64,000 bases of DNA from Nothopassalora personata (lineage: Eukaryota > Ascomycota > Dothideomycetes > Mycosphaerellales > Mycosphaerellaceae), in NCBI GenBank assembly GCA_033816765.1, contig CM066299.1, forward strand, positions 62,001-126,000. The letters are read 5' to 3'. A program made the translations under genes and the position numbers. Positions within the stretch are counted from its first letter, which is position 1. Each line of letters begins with the position of its first letter. Positions 43,963 to 55,327 of the stretch are shown piece after piece. The notes under the pieces were generated by a model. It was given only the letters and a program-made list of their open reading frames with translations, searched no databases and was not told the DNA's origin.

Positions 43963-45360
43963 GGTTGTGGGTGAGTTGCTGTCAGGTATGTGACTTGTCG
44001 ATGTCGCAATGGAGATGGCTGCTGCGGATGCCAATGCGATGTTTTCAGTATGCCGATGTCGATGGTGCTGGGAAGAAGACGAATCGATCTACCCATTTTC
44101 ACAAGATACACACAAGAGAGAGCCATGTTGGCTCACGAAGCAGTATCGACTTCTGAGTACTGCAGGCATGACTATGGTCAGGCAAGGGAAAGGTGAGTGT
44201 CGACTGTCGATGTTGTTGGGGGAGGAAGGAAGAGACGCGATCGTGCGTCATGTTCCGCCGGCAGCGAGCTACAATGCTTTCAACATCGTTAATGGCAGTA
44301 CTAACCCAAAGTTTCGATACCGACCACATTCGACATCAGCAAGCGCCGTAGTACTGGAAATGGTGTCTCAGTCAGCCAGAGCCAACGACATTGTCCAGAG
44401 TACGGTAGTTTTGTTGTTAGGGATGCTGCCAATACGAGAGAATCAATCACGTCACTGACGAATCGCCGACGGCAAGCGCTAGAATATCGTCGTCGACCGC
44501 GTTCCCAGACGTTTCCCTGACAGCCCAGGCACCTGAGCTGAGACTGCGTCGTATGCCGACTGTGGAACCACATAAGGCAGTAGGCGCTTGGTGCGGCATT
44601 TTTCGGCCCGATCCAAAATATGCAACAAAGGCTGAACGTTGACATGCACCGTCATTCTTCACTCGAATGCGCTGTGGTGCCCTGGAAGAGCCGAACAATC
44701 GCGTCATGCAACAACTTACAATCAATCACTTCGGAGAGGCTATGGGCAGCTCCCATAGTTGACTGCGGGCAGCCCCAAATTCTAGTCATCACTCGAAATT
44801 TGATTAGTCCTCTAGGACTCCACAATGCGCTTGCCCGCCCGGCGAGGGCTGATGGCTTCTATCTTTCCTGTAGCCGCAGCAAACTTGGGAGGGGCCAACT
44901 GTAGGAGGGGGCGCCGGAAGGAGGGAGGATCTCGTAGGACGATCCAAGTGCAGCGGAGGGCTGGGGGGGGGGGGTATTCACCATGTGATGGGATTTGATT
45001 GATTGGTCAGCTTAGGGGCTGCCCGTGGTGGGCTGCCCATAGATTTTTGGCAGCGAGGTTCGCTGTCAGTCATATGCAATTGCGCATTTCACCAGAATAT
45101 GAGCTCAGCTCACGCTGAGACAAAGCAAGATTGCGACAGACGGTTGGTAACTGTGAGAAATACCGCATTTCGCAGCTACTCGGTCCGGGCCGGACCTCAT
45201 GCGAGAGACATTCTGCCTGGCTAGAAGGCCATTCCTCGCGGAGCCTTTCCCAAGGGCCCCGTGCGTTGAGACAGGTGAGCTCTATCTACGCCTCTGTGCC
45301 GATTGCCTTATTAATATCCCGCTCCTTCACCATGCATGCCATCTGCAAGAGACAACGAAG
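43963..45360. other. Intergenic stretch with a 12-base G tract
   Basis: No gene is supported. Bases 44963-44974 are a run of G. The open frame that leads into the transporter begins with an ATG at 45199, but the start at 45361 is preferred. Confidence 0.45.
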
Positions 45361-47122
45361 ATGCCGGAGAACTGGATCTGGAACTCCAAAGCAGCCCACG
45401 CAAGGACCGTTGAGTCGGTGGCAGGGAAAAACTCCGAGAGTGAGAAGACTGACTTTTCGTCGTCGTCTTCTGAGATCATCGCCACCTCGGTCAGTCCGTG
45501 TAGACAGCCAACGGCGATCGACATACCGACGGATGTTCTCAAGGCCCTGCACTCGAATGGTCTCTATGCCGATCAAGAAGGCATCGTTCGCTGGAGCCAG
45601 GATAGTGTCGAATCAGTGCATCCTCGAAAATGGTCGGTGCTACGAAAGTCGTACGACTGTGCTATCATCTGCATCATAGAGTGGTTCATGACGTTGGTGA
45701 GCAATGCCGGATCATCGGTTGCACCTGAGGCCAAAGACGAGCTCGGCATCAGCAATGAACTGGCCTTGTTCTGCTTTACCACGATCTATATGCTAGGCCA
45801 AGCACTCGGCTCTCTGGTCTTTCCGCCTTTGGCAGAATCGTTCGGCGGCAAGGCGATCTATGTAACAACGACCATTGGCTTCAGTGCAGCTTGCGTCATT
45901 CTGGCAGCATGCCCTACCTTGGCGGTAGTCATCGTCATGCGCTTCATCACGGGCTTCCTTGCGGCCATGCCGGCGGTCTGTTATCATCATGATACTCTCG
46001 TCACACATACTGACATGCTGTGAAGGTTGTTGCAGCCGGTAGCATCGAGAACATGTGGAATATCAAAGCTCGGATTTGGGTCGTTCACATCTGGATCTCC
46101 TCGGCAGTTCTGGGTCTTGCTGTTGCGCCTGCAATCTCAACCGTCATCAGCGACTCCCATCTTGGCTGGAGGTGGAACTTCTGGATCGCCGCTGCAGTCA
46201 CGGCCGGCCTGGCCGTTATGTGTCTGGCCATGAAAGAATCCCGGCCATCACAACTGCTGAAGCAGCAAGTCAAGGAGATCAACCGTCGGTTCAACTTTTC
46301 GAAGCTGTCACTGGACGCCAGCGACGCCTCACCCGACCTCAGAACCTTTGTCCACACATCGCTCACACTTCCGGTCCGCTTCTTCTTCACCGAGCCCATC
46401 GTCTTTCTCACTTCGATCATGGCGGCCACCGTCTACGGCGTCGTCTACCTCTTCTCCGCGGCGCTCCCGGATGTTTACATGAAGCAATACGGCTTTACCG
46501 TTTTGGAATCATCCCTCGTGTCCCTCTCCATCGCCGTCGGTGTGGCCTTCACCTTCCTGCCCAGGATTTACGACATTCGCATTGCATGCAAGAAGAGTGC
46601 TCACGCCCTCCAGCCGGAAGATAAACTCATGGGCTTCTTCATCGCTGCGCCGATCCTTGCCATTGGACTCTGGTGGTTCGGTCTCACGGTGCCGCCACTT
46701 ATTCGCGGAGTTTCGGCCTGGGCCTCGATTGCTTCTCTCGTCCTCTTCGGCTACGCCCTCGTCGAGTTCGACACTGTCCTCTCCGGATACCTGTGCGATA
46801 CGTATACGAGCCATGCAGCTAGTGCGCTCTCGCCGCTGAGCTTTCTGAGAGCCATTCTGAGTGGTGTGTTCCCGCTCTTCGAGGCGCACATGTTTGAGGG
46901 TTTGGGGCCGAATTACGCCATGTGAGTCAGGACTCGTAGGATTCAATGGATTATTGAGCGCTGACACTGACCAGGTTCATCCTCGCGGGCGTTGCTACCA
47001 TCTACTGTGCCGTGGCTGCACTGTTCAAGGTCTATGGTAAGAGGATTCGCGAGAGAAGTCCACTGGCGGAGAAGACGCAGAATGCACAGATTGAGGGACA
47101 CGTTGCTACTACGTCCGTTTGA
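45361..47122 (+). CDS. MFS transporter, DHA1-like (multidrug/polyamine type)
   Basis: Three exons (45361-45975, 46026-46921, 46975-47122) with GT-AG introns of 50 and 53 bases give 552 residues. The polar, Ser-rich N-terminal tail is followed by YDCAIICIIEWFMTLVSNAG, TTIYMLGQALGSLVFPPLAE, FITGFLAAMPA then VVAAGSIENMWNIKAR (the motif C/intracellular loop region), and paired helices to ATIYCAVAALFKVYG. This fits the DHA1 family of fungal drug:H+ antiporters (Flu1/Tpo1-like). The first intron uses a slightly unusual donor, GTCTGT, but joins PA to VVAAGS in frame exactly where the family is continuous. An in-frame ATG at 45199 would add 54 residues of non-typical sequence. The role is probably export of toxic compounds or polyamines. 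Confidence 0.85.
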
Positions 47123-47828
47123 GAGGATGAAAGCAGCAGCACTGCGTTGGCTTATCAGATGATGCTCTGTCATTCTCGCAATCCGGCAGATGCCTTGAAG
47201 AAGCGGGGAGCGACGACGTAGGATGGAAGTCTTACTCCACGATGATGGAAGTGGAGTGTTCGGGCGATGGTTGGGAATCTGTGCCGCCGCATCCGCATCA
47301 GACAGACCTACTGTCGATGCGCGCGGCCGGGCCAAGATGCACGCGCGAGGTCTAAACCGCAAAGACTTCGGGATTCTGAGTGATACCACGGACCTGATCT
47401 GAACCAAGGACAAGGTTCGATGCGAAGACAGCTCGTACCGACAAGGTGGCCTGTGACGGATGTCTGGCGAACCATCGTTGGCCTATGTGGGAGAAAATGG
47501 GTTTGATGATAAAGCGAATGGGTCGAGGGCCGTTGATCCGGACAGGAGGATTGTAGGCATTGATGAAGATCGTGACAGAGAAGGAGCTGGAGATGAGTCG
47601 TAGTGTCCCAGGTGGAAGTTGGGAAGTGTACATGGATGGAGATGTTTGCAAAGGAGCGTAAAAAGAAAGCCAACGGGGAGCCCTTTGAATGGCGTACTAA
47701 AAGTTACAGTAGTGTTTATGCAAGTTTCCCTTTGGAGGAAAGCGCACCCATGATCATGATCATCGCTACGCCCATACATACATGAACGCGAGTAGCTCTC
47801 GAGCGTCCTGTAAGAGCCCTCCCTGGGC
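47123..47828. other. Convergent intergenic region
   Basis: It lies between the 3' ends of the DHA1-like transporter and the dehydrogenase. No gene or repeat stands out. Confidence 0.45.
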
Positions 47829-48815
47829 CTATAAAAACTCGGCGGCCCTCTTCTCACTCCACTCCCAGAACTTGGCCGCCACGCCCGTCCCTCCTTCATT
47901 CTCCGGCTCACTCGCCAGGACCAAATCCTTCTTTACCGTGCCAAACCGCCCCCAAGGAATGATCCACTTCGTCACGTCCACTGATGAGATCTTCACATCC
48001 GGGGACAAACCCGCGTACAACTCCGTATAAGCGCCCATGATCGGCGGATGCAAGAGAAATTTCCTGAAAAGCCAATGGACCGCTTTCGGGACATGGCGTC
48101 CTAGGTCTGAGTCTAGGTTGCCAGGGTTCAGCGCCACAGAGACGATCCCGTCGCTGCCGTAGCGACGGGCGTATTCTGTGGCGTAGAGGTAGTCGCCGGC
48201 CTTGCTGATGCCGTAGAGGCGCCAGGTCGGGAAATTGTCCGTGAGAGAATCCAGTCTGTCGACCGGGAGGCCGCCGGGGCTGTGAGACAGGACTTCTGCT
48301 GCGGAGGATGAGACCCAGACTACGCGGACGGAGTTGGGAGGTTCGGTTTTCGCGGTTGAGGCGAGGAGAGGAGTGAGGAGGCGGGTGAACATGAAGGGAC
48401 CCAGGCAGTTGGTTGCTAATTGCAGTTCGTGGCCTTGGGCTGATTTGCTGCCGGCTGGAGGCATGGCGACTGCGGCATTGTTGAAGAGGACGTTGAGTTT
48501 TGTTTCTCGGGAGAGGAAGGTTTCCGCGGCAGCCCTGACCGTGGCGAGGTCTGAGAGGTCGAGGTGGAGGAAGGAGATGTTCCCTCTCGAGGTGGGGTGT
48601 GCTGTCTTGATGGAGTCGATTGCGTTGACGGCTTTCTCTTGAGATCTTGCGGCGACGTAGACTGTGGCGTGTTTCGAGTAGAGGATTCGCGAGAGTTCTT
48701 TGCCGACGCCTGTGTTTGAGCCGGTGACAATGTAGACGTTGCCTTGGAGATCACCGAGCTCCTCTTCGGTCAGATCAGGCTTTGGAGGAAACAGCTGACT
48801 GATTGTGTTCCCCAT
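47829..48815 (-). CDS. Short-chain dehydrogenase/reductase
   Basis: A single-exon frame of 328 residues from the ATG at 48815. It has the NAD(P)-binding motif TGSNTGVGKE (about residues 32-41), an acidic HLDLSDL strand end, NNAAV (the NNAG-equivalent), the catalytic VWVSSSAAE serine and YGISKAG (Tyr-x-x-x-Lys), and NPGNLDSDL after the active site. This order marks a classical SDR of the WWOX/retinol-dehydrogenase-like group common in fungi. The substrate is unknown. The gene sits convergent with the DHA1-like transporter and about 650 bases from the ACS transporter. A shared pathway is possible but nothing in the sequence shows it. Confidence 0.9.
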   Translation of the reverse strand: MGNTISQLFPPKPDLTEEELGDLQGNVYIVTGSNTGVGKELSRILYSKHATVYVAARSQEKAVNAIDSIKTAHPTSRGNISFLHLDLSDLATVRAAAETFLSRETKLNVLFNNAAVAMPPAGSKSAQGHELQLATNCLGPFMFTRLLTPLLASTAKTEPPNSVRVVWVSSSAAEVLSHSPGGLPVDRLDSLTDNFPTWRLYGISKAGDYLYATEYARRYGSDGIVSVALNPGNLDSDLGRHVPKAVHWLFRKFLLHPPIMGAYTELYAGLSPDVKISSVDVTKWIIPWGRFGTVKKDLVLASEPENEGGTGVAAKFWEWSEKRAAEFL

Positions 48816-49467
48816 GGGTGAACGTTGTGCTTGTTGCGAGCTTGAAGTACAGTGGTTCTAGTGGCGCAAGGGGCGGACTCAGGTGTGGACTAGAAATAGA
48901 ACTAGACGCGATTCTCGTGCGTCTAGGATCTAAGATCTTAAAACTATGGCGCGACTGTCGGTCCTCGGCCTCTGCTTGTGCCACTTCAAACTTCACACCG
49001 AGGCGGCGTAGACTTGCGGTCGTGTGTGTCTCGAGACTCAGTCCTTCAATGCACTCACTGCTGGCGTGATGACCGCCGCGCAACGCTTGTTGTGACGTGG
49101 CGACGTTTCGGGATCCTCGTCAGTGGCGGCGAGTGAGATATTGAGATATGTGCCCGTTCGATCTCAACCTGCTTTCCCAAATGCTGCGTATGACTCATGC
49201 TGTCAAAGGGTGGGAATATGGGAATACGTGAATGGACCGGACCTCACGATGTTTGGTGTGTGAAGACAAAGACGACGTGTTTCGAACAAAACTCTTATTA
49301 TTACCTTATTCTCCATGTGGTCAGCAAGAGCCGCAATGGCAAGTCGAGACGGGAACGGAGTGCTTGGCGGGAATTTAATGCATTGCATTGCATTGCGGTA
49401 TGGTATAGTCTTTGCTTCGTCGAGCTCGCACGGGAGAACGAGGCCGACAGAGAACTACATGATACGC
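48816..49467. other. Intergenic stretch
   Basis: Upstream of the dehydrogenase and downstream of the minus-strand ACS transporter. A small CATTG repeat lies near 49380. No gene is seen. Confidence 0.45.
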
Positions 49468-51133
49468 CTACGGTCTCCATCTGAAAGCTGGGTGCTTCCA
49501 GTCCAGATCCTCAATCTGCTTCTGTTCCAAGCCCGCCAGCTCACCGTCGACGTCTCTGCTCTCTCGCCTCTGATTATCGAACTTCATCCAGAGCAACGAT
49601 CCGATGGAAAGCAGCAGAATCGTGCTCGAAGTCGCGAGATTCAACCCATTGCCAATCGGATAGTTAGGTGCGTCAGTCGGCAGGAACGACCACGTGGAGA
49701 TCAGCCCTCCCATGTTGCCCAGCATAACGTTGGTGCCGATCGCAGAAGATCGTGCTGTGTCCGAGACCACGTTGGCAGAGACTTGCGCATTGCAAAGAGC
49801 CCCATATGAGAAGGCGCCGAATGCGATGATGAAGGTCGCGCCGTATCGAACCTGTGCATCGGTGACGCCAGTGGCCAGAAACATGATGTAGCCGATCATA
49901 ATCAATGGCGCAGAAGCGACGAAGTAGATCGAGCGGCGATCTGTCTTGGAACTGAGGTATGGTACGACCAAAGTTCCAACCGCACCAACAACATAAGGTG
50001 GCACGGTCCGGAGCTGCTGTCCAACGACGCTCTGGTTTGGGTAGATGGTCCGGACAATTGTTGGCGCAAAGAATGCAAGGCCTTGAACAGTGACATTGTC
50101 CAGCAGGAAGATGAAAGAAGTCGCCAGGGTGACCGGGTTGAAAATGCCAGAGAGTAGCTTCTTCCTGTCGATCTTGTCGAGGACGGCAGTGGTACCTACT
50201 CGCTCAGACTTGATGCGAGCAATTGCTAGCTGCTTCTCCTCAGCCGAAAGCCACCGCGCAGTCTCGGGTCTGTCGGTAAGTGTAATGAAGGCTATCAGCG
50301 ATAGCCCGACGGTGATGATGCCCTCGATACCAAACTATAGAACTGTCAGCATGCATCACGCGCGCTGACTCCTGGCAGTCGACTCACGATCATGCGCCAG
50401 CTGTGCAAGCTGCCCATGTGTGGGAGATTCAAGATGCCGGATGCCAAAAGACCACCGAAGGCACCCGCCAGAGGTGCCATAACGATGTACAGCGACAGAC
50501 GAAACGCCAATTCGCTACGTCGGTACCAGCGGCTCATGTAGTAGGCGATGCCCGGAAGCATGCCCGCTTCGAACAGGCCAAGGAGGAAGCGGACGCCGCA
50601 GATTTGAGCCATGTTGTTGACGAAGCCGCACGCCACTGACATGATCCCAAAGCCCAATGAGGTGGCAGGAATGAACCATCCTGGTCCCATGGACTTGCAA
50701 AGGACGTTGCACGGGATCTCGAAGACGATGTAGCTGATGTAGAAGACAGACAAGACGGCGTTGTAGTCGTAGCCAGTAAGCTTCAGATCCTTCTCGAGAC
50801 CTGCCAATCTTGCGTTGCCGATGTTGGCACGGTCGATGAAGCAGAAGAGGTAGAGCAGTGCTACGGTGGGCACGATGAACAAATCAATCTTGCGCCTGAG
50901 CCGAGCCTCTGCCTTTGAATCCAGCTCGACGAGCGCACGTCCGTATCTGATGGCTGTCAGTTTGCCGTCAGTCATCAAGACTCGCACGCCTCATACTGGT
51001 CAGTGGCGACATGTCCACGTTCTGCTGCTTCGTGCACGTCCTCAAAGATCTGCTTATGTTCTCCTTCGACGCTATTGGCTTTCTCGTGCTCCAGGCCGTG
51101 CTGCACTGGTATGGCTGGCGTACCAAGCGCCAT
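49468..51133 (-). CDS. MFS transporter, anion:cation symporter family (Tna1/Dal5-like)
   Basis: Three minus-strand exons (51133-50997, 50946-50388, 50334-49468) with introns of 50 and 53 bases give 520 residues. The N-terminal tail MALGTPAIPVQHGLEHE is cytoplasmic. The first intron splits the family motif (ATDQ-YGRALVELD). Next come LLYLFCFIDRANIGNARLAG, SYIVFEIPCNVLCKSMGPGW, VRFLLGLFEAGMLPGIAYYM and a C-terminal half with DNVTVQGLAFFAPTIVRTIY. This fits the fungal allantoate/nicotinate permease group. All splice joins keep the frame open. It is the second ACS-family member within 10 kb, but its sequence differs clearly from the gene at 41165, so it is not a recent duplicate. Confidence 0.9.
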
Positions 51134-51989
51134 GGTGTCGGGCTGTCCTGGCGGGGCGGGATTCTCGAACCGATGGGGAAGAATCTGGGGAATTGCGGAG
51201 TAAGATCTGGAGATATGGGGTGATTGATGGTGAGATGAAGTCTGGATGGGTCAAGGCTGGAAAGAGTGCCGTCTCAATCTGCCAGCAGCGTTTAGTGCAA
51301 ACATATGTGATCGGTGGGGTGCGCGCTGTGCCGGTTTGGCAAATGTCCGAGCACTTTGGAGACGGGGTGGTACAGTACAGCAAGGAGGGGTAGGACTCCC
51401 TTGGCACAGACTAACGTGGCGGAATTCCAGCAGCCAGACCGGGTTCCGCGCACGAGGGTGAATGGTACGTACCCGGTACATACAGTAGGAAGCTGTTGAC
51501 TCGGAAATAAATATATCTCTGTGCTCGCCATGGCCTGTTCCGTCGACTGTGTTTTGTCGTCACCCGAAATGTCCTAAGAATCGACGAGCTCAAACGACAA
51601 ACGAGATCGCTACATGTATTGAACACGTCTGCGCCGAGCCTTGGCAGCGGGGCGGGTTGTTCGCGTGAGCCGGCAGCGGGAAGTGCTTGGCTGCATCCTT
51701 CCTGAGCCTTCTTCCATATCGATGCGCGCTGACCTCATTCCGCTGCATGAAAGGCGGTCGCATATGGTGGCGGCGTGTGGAAAGCTTGTCCTGCACGAAA
51801 TTGGGGGCTGCCCATAGACTTTTCGATATCGTGGGAGTTCCCAACGGCATACGACTCTGCAGGTCTTCGTGCTCTCGACCATTCGACCATGCACTTATAG
51901 AGATCCAGGAGTGTTTGTCAGAGACCCCCTGTCGCGGCTCAGTCAGCATGTCGGACGCCAATGTTGACCTCACAAAAGGACGACTCATT
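51134..51989. other. Intergenic stretch
   Basis: No gene is supported between the ACS transporter promoter and the GH10 pseudogene. Overlapping frames are regarded as chance. Confidence 0.4.
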
Positions 51990-52624
51990 CAAGTGATGAT
52001 ACCAACGCACCTCTTAACAGCAAGGCAAGTGCCATCTTCGTTGAGAGCCAATGCATCATTTTAGTTCTGGATCTGAACTCTGACATCTTCTTGACTTACC
52101 TTCATTGACAACATCCCACTTGTTACATCTATCCTTGTACCTACCAGCGAGAGCCTGGATATGCTCATTCATCACCTGGATCAAGGTAGCATTATCGAAG
52201 CCGCCTTCGGAGACCCATATCGGCAGCTGACTATGCCACACAAGTTGTGGCAGTGGATTTGAATGCCGTGTGAATTGGCATAGTCAACGTGACGATTGGC
52301 GTCTGCGAAGGTGAAGTTGCCACGCGATGGCTCGGTGACCTCCCACTTTCAGGCTTTCTTGGGAGTGCTGCTATAACTCTATCAGCTAGCGGTCGATTGA
52401 TCCTGGCTGGACTGGAAGGCACACAAACTGAAGTCATCCTTGTTGCCATACAGCGCTGCTTCTGTCGAATCGGTGTGGAAGGTCACGGCAGTACCGATGA
52501 AAGACCTCTCATTTGCGCGCATGGCATTTGCAAGACCATCGGCTTTCGATGCATAAGCTGGTGGGCTGGCCAGGACCTTTGATGCGGCCAGAAGGCTGAA
52601 CCTCCGCGAATGCTAGAAGTGCAT
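51990..52624 (-). pseudogene. GH10 endo-xylanase pseudogene, truncated
   Basis: On the minus strand, from an ATG at 52624, the order of GH10 features is preserved but broken. A signal-like MHF(stop)HSRRFSLLAA start comes first. Then KADGLANAMRANERSFIGTA and TDSTEAALYGNKDDF lead to a stop. A frame change then leads to KWEVTEPSRGNFTFADANRH and VDYANSHG. A further one-base shift leads to WHSQLPIWVSEGG and KDRCNKWDVVNE, the acid/base Glu region of GH10. GTAAGT follows, then ALNEDGT in the expected place beyond a degraded acceptor. The rest of the barrel, including the nucleophile Glu, is missing. The ancestral product was a secreted xylan-degrading enzyme. Several independent lesions make a sequencing error unlikely. 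Confidence 0.7.
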
Positions 52625-53938
52625 GATGACTGCGATGATTCTGGCCCTAACCTCCACAGCAACATTGCAGTGGTTATGCTATACACCATAGAGAGGCTAT
52701 ATTCCAACCAGTTCTGGAGAGCACTCTTCTCTGTAGCCGGCCTATATTGATACTCAGGATCCACTGGGGGGAGCGATATCAATAACAGGCGTGCTTCCTT
52801 CCTATTTTGGATTCCTTGCCTATATCACTCCTCACGGTCACACTCATGGGCTTCCGTTGATGTCCAAGACATCATCACAAAAACTATCATCTGAACTGGC
52901 GAGATTCAGCAACCAACACCATCGGCATACTTGGAGCAGGAGACATGAAGCATCCGCTCCGACGCCGCTTCCAACACACCGCGTAGCTTGGCTTGGCGAA
53001 GCGGAGTTGCAACACTTGAACCCAGGCAAGGACATGGCACTGCGGTAGAGCGCGAACATCACCAGAGTTCGGCGTCACTCCAGCACAACAACTAAGCAAA
53101 AGCGAAGCACTCTTGTAAGACACCTCACAAGCCTAACATTCACCTGGGAGCGAAGGCATGAGCGCAACCAAGACGACAACCAAGACGACGACCAAACTGT
53201 AGCCAAAGCGACTGCGTCACGTTCCACCTAAATGTTTGCTCGATCGCATAGTCTCCATACTTCTTCTCAACCCCATTTGGGACGATGCTTCGATTGGTTT
53301 CCGAGGCGGTCACGACTCATGTTTCTCCCCTCCTTTGACGCATGTCGTACAGGATGGATGACAATGGCCTTCTTTGAGACACGCCGCATTGAGGTGGCCG
53401 TATATTTGGAACCACGAAATCAGTCTCTGCACCACACTGCAGGACTGTTGAGCCAACAAAGTCCGTCTATACGTCACGCAAGCTGTATATAATCCAACGT
53501 GCGGACAAAGTGATGACTGTGGTGCCAAGACTAAGGAAAGATCCAGGGCGATCTTGACTGCAATGCCGCGAAGGCATGATCACATGTCGTCAGTATGTCG
53601 CGCGTGCTATGGAGGCAGATGAGGCTGCTTGGGAGGGCGTTGGGCAGAGAATGACCCCCTTGGAGGTCACTTGCATGGTCCAGGTTTTGACTCTGCTAGT
53701 GACGCTTGAAAAGTGAATGGGCGGGGTGAGTGAATGCTTTGCAGGATTTGTCATGTGCTTCGCGACGGCAAATTGCTTGTGCTCCTGGCTACAGAACTCC
53801 TGCACTTCTATAACAACTTGGATTATCACCGAAACCACTCTTGCTTCTTCAGCTACACACACTTCCACAACCTTGCCAACCTCTGCCTGTCAACGAACCA
53901 ACTGCACACACCGATTTCACGCCAACATCGCCGTCAAA
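52625..53938. other. Intergenic stretch
   Basis: No gene is supported. A long frame upstream of 53939 is continuous with the next gene but is judged non-coding because the conserved, charged protein starts at the internal ATG. Confidence 0.4.
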
Positions 53939-55327
53939 ATGCCGAAGACCGCGTCCATATTCCAGGACATCAAAAACCGCTTCATCGCCGCAAAAGAGAA
54001 ATACAAGAGCATCGAAAATCTTTACCGGCAACAAGTCGGAGCCCTCGCAGGTATGGATCTCGAGCGAGAGCTGGCAGTCGAGTGCTTCTGCCTTAAGGCG
54101 ATCTTTGGATGGGAACCTCTGAAGAATGACTACAACATCGCGGTGTCTCGAGAGAGGCTCGAGCTTGACGACGGACGTACCTATAAGCCAATCGCTACCG
54201 AGTGGTTCAACGACCTCAATTTGGTGAAGTACAAGCTCGAAGCGGAGAACCCGGAGCTCATCACGGGCGAAATGCTCGAGCTCCTGGGAAAGAACATCTA
54301 CCAGGTCGAGAAGAAGCTCAGGCGACTTGAGGATGCTGTCAAAGCTCTGGTCAAGGACTGCCAGCGCAATGAGACAGAGCGCGAGCTAGCTGAAGTCCTT
54401 GAGCGCTGGAACAAGGCGTGCGTCGCTATCACCCGCGGTGTGCCGATCGCGGAGGCTTGTCGAGGAGAGACAAGCATCTCTTGGCTACGGAAGCGTGCTC
54501 AGCATAAGGACACAAAGAGCAAGGAGAAGGAAGATAGGACCTCCAAGCAGAAGTTCGACCCAGACAAGAATCCATTTGAACACCTCTTCTCTGACGAGGA
54601 GGAGGAGTCTAACGATGAGAAAGAGGATGTGAAGAAGGAGACAACAAAGCAAGCAGCAGATTGGGAATATGCTGTCAAACTTGGCGTATGCTATGACATT
54701 GCTGTCAAGTTCGAGGTGCCCGTGTCGGACTGTGCGCCCATTCCTCCTTTCGAATGGACCATGCTGGGCTGGGGTCCCAGGCAGAAGCTGATAGAGATGA
54801 AGGAGCTCTACACCAACTCTTTCATGATCACTGCCACCGCCGCCAATACTGCCCTCCTCGACGAGTACATTGCGGCATGGAAGGCACTCGCACCACACGA
54901 GGCGACATATCCGTACCCTGTTCCCGGCACGACTAAGGAAGCGGTTCGTCACTTCACACGCATTACCCTCTCCCGCACATCCATGAGTCGCCTCTGGCCT
55001 GATCAGAAGATCAAGCTTATGGTAAAGTCCTTCCTCATGGCTGGCAACGCCATCGCTGCCACCTTCACCGAAAACCATGCCAAGATTGAGGTCAAGCTCG
55101 CCAGATCTACTACAGGCGACCAGATGAATGCCTTCAAGAAGTACTTGAAGCACAAGGAGCTCCCGCGCTGGCACTCCGACTGGATCAATAGGCGCACGGG
55201 AGATGCCGACTCCACCCAGCCGGACGAGAGTATTGGTGCGAGAGAGGAGGTGAAGTTGATCCGCACGGCGATCGATGAGATGGTGGAGATGTGTGAAACG
55301 TGGCGCAAAAAACTACACAAATTTTGA
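53939..55327 (+). CDS. Uncharacterised charged helical protein (462 residues)
   Basis: A single-exon frame from the ATG at 53939 (MPKTASIFQDIKNRFIAAKE). It is rich in Lys and Glu, and mostly helical. There are probable coiled-coil stretches around residues 100-160 (NIYQVEKKLRRLEDAVKALV) and an acidic, disordered linker near residues 215-245 (FEHLFSDEEEESNDEKEDVK). After the linker comes a globular part with FEWTMLGWGPRQKLIEMKEL, then SRLWPDQKIKLMVKSFLMAG and YLKHKELPRWHSDWINRRTG. No signal peptide or membrane helix. The open frame extends upstream to 53717, but this ATG begins the clearly protein-like part. A degraded partial copy lies at 26.2-26.7 kb, so it belongs to a small multicopy family in this genome. 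No function is recognised. Confidence 0.7.
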   Translation: MPKTASIFQDIKNRFIAAKEKYKSIENLYRQQVGALAGMDLERELAVECFCLKAIFGWEPLKNDYNIAVSRERLELDDGRTYKPIATEWFNDLNLVKYKLEAENPELITGEMLELLGKNIYQVEKKLRRLEDAVKALVKDCQRNETERELAEVLERWNKACVAITRGVPIAEACRGETSISWLRKRAQHKDTKSKEKEDRTSKQKFDPDKNPFEHLFSDEEEESNDEKEDVKKETTKQAADWEYAVKLGVCYDIAVKFEVPVSDCAPIPPFEWTMLGWGPRQKLIEMKELYTNSFMITATAANTALLDEYIAAWKALAPHEATYPYPVPGTTKEAVRHFTRITLSRTSMSRLWPDQKIKLMVKSFLMAGNAIAATFTENHAKIEVKLARSTTGDQMNAFKKYLKHKELPRWHSDWINRRTGDADSTQPDESIGAREEVKLIRTAIDEMVEMCETWRKKLHKF

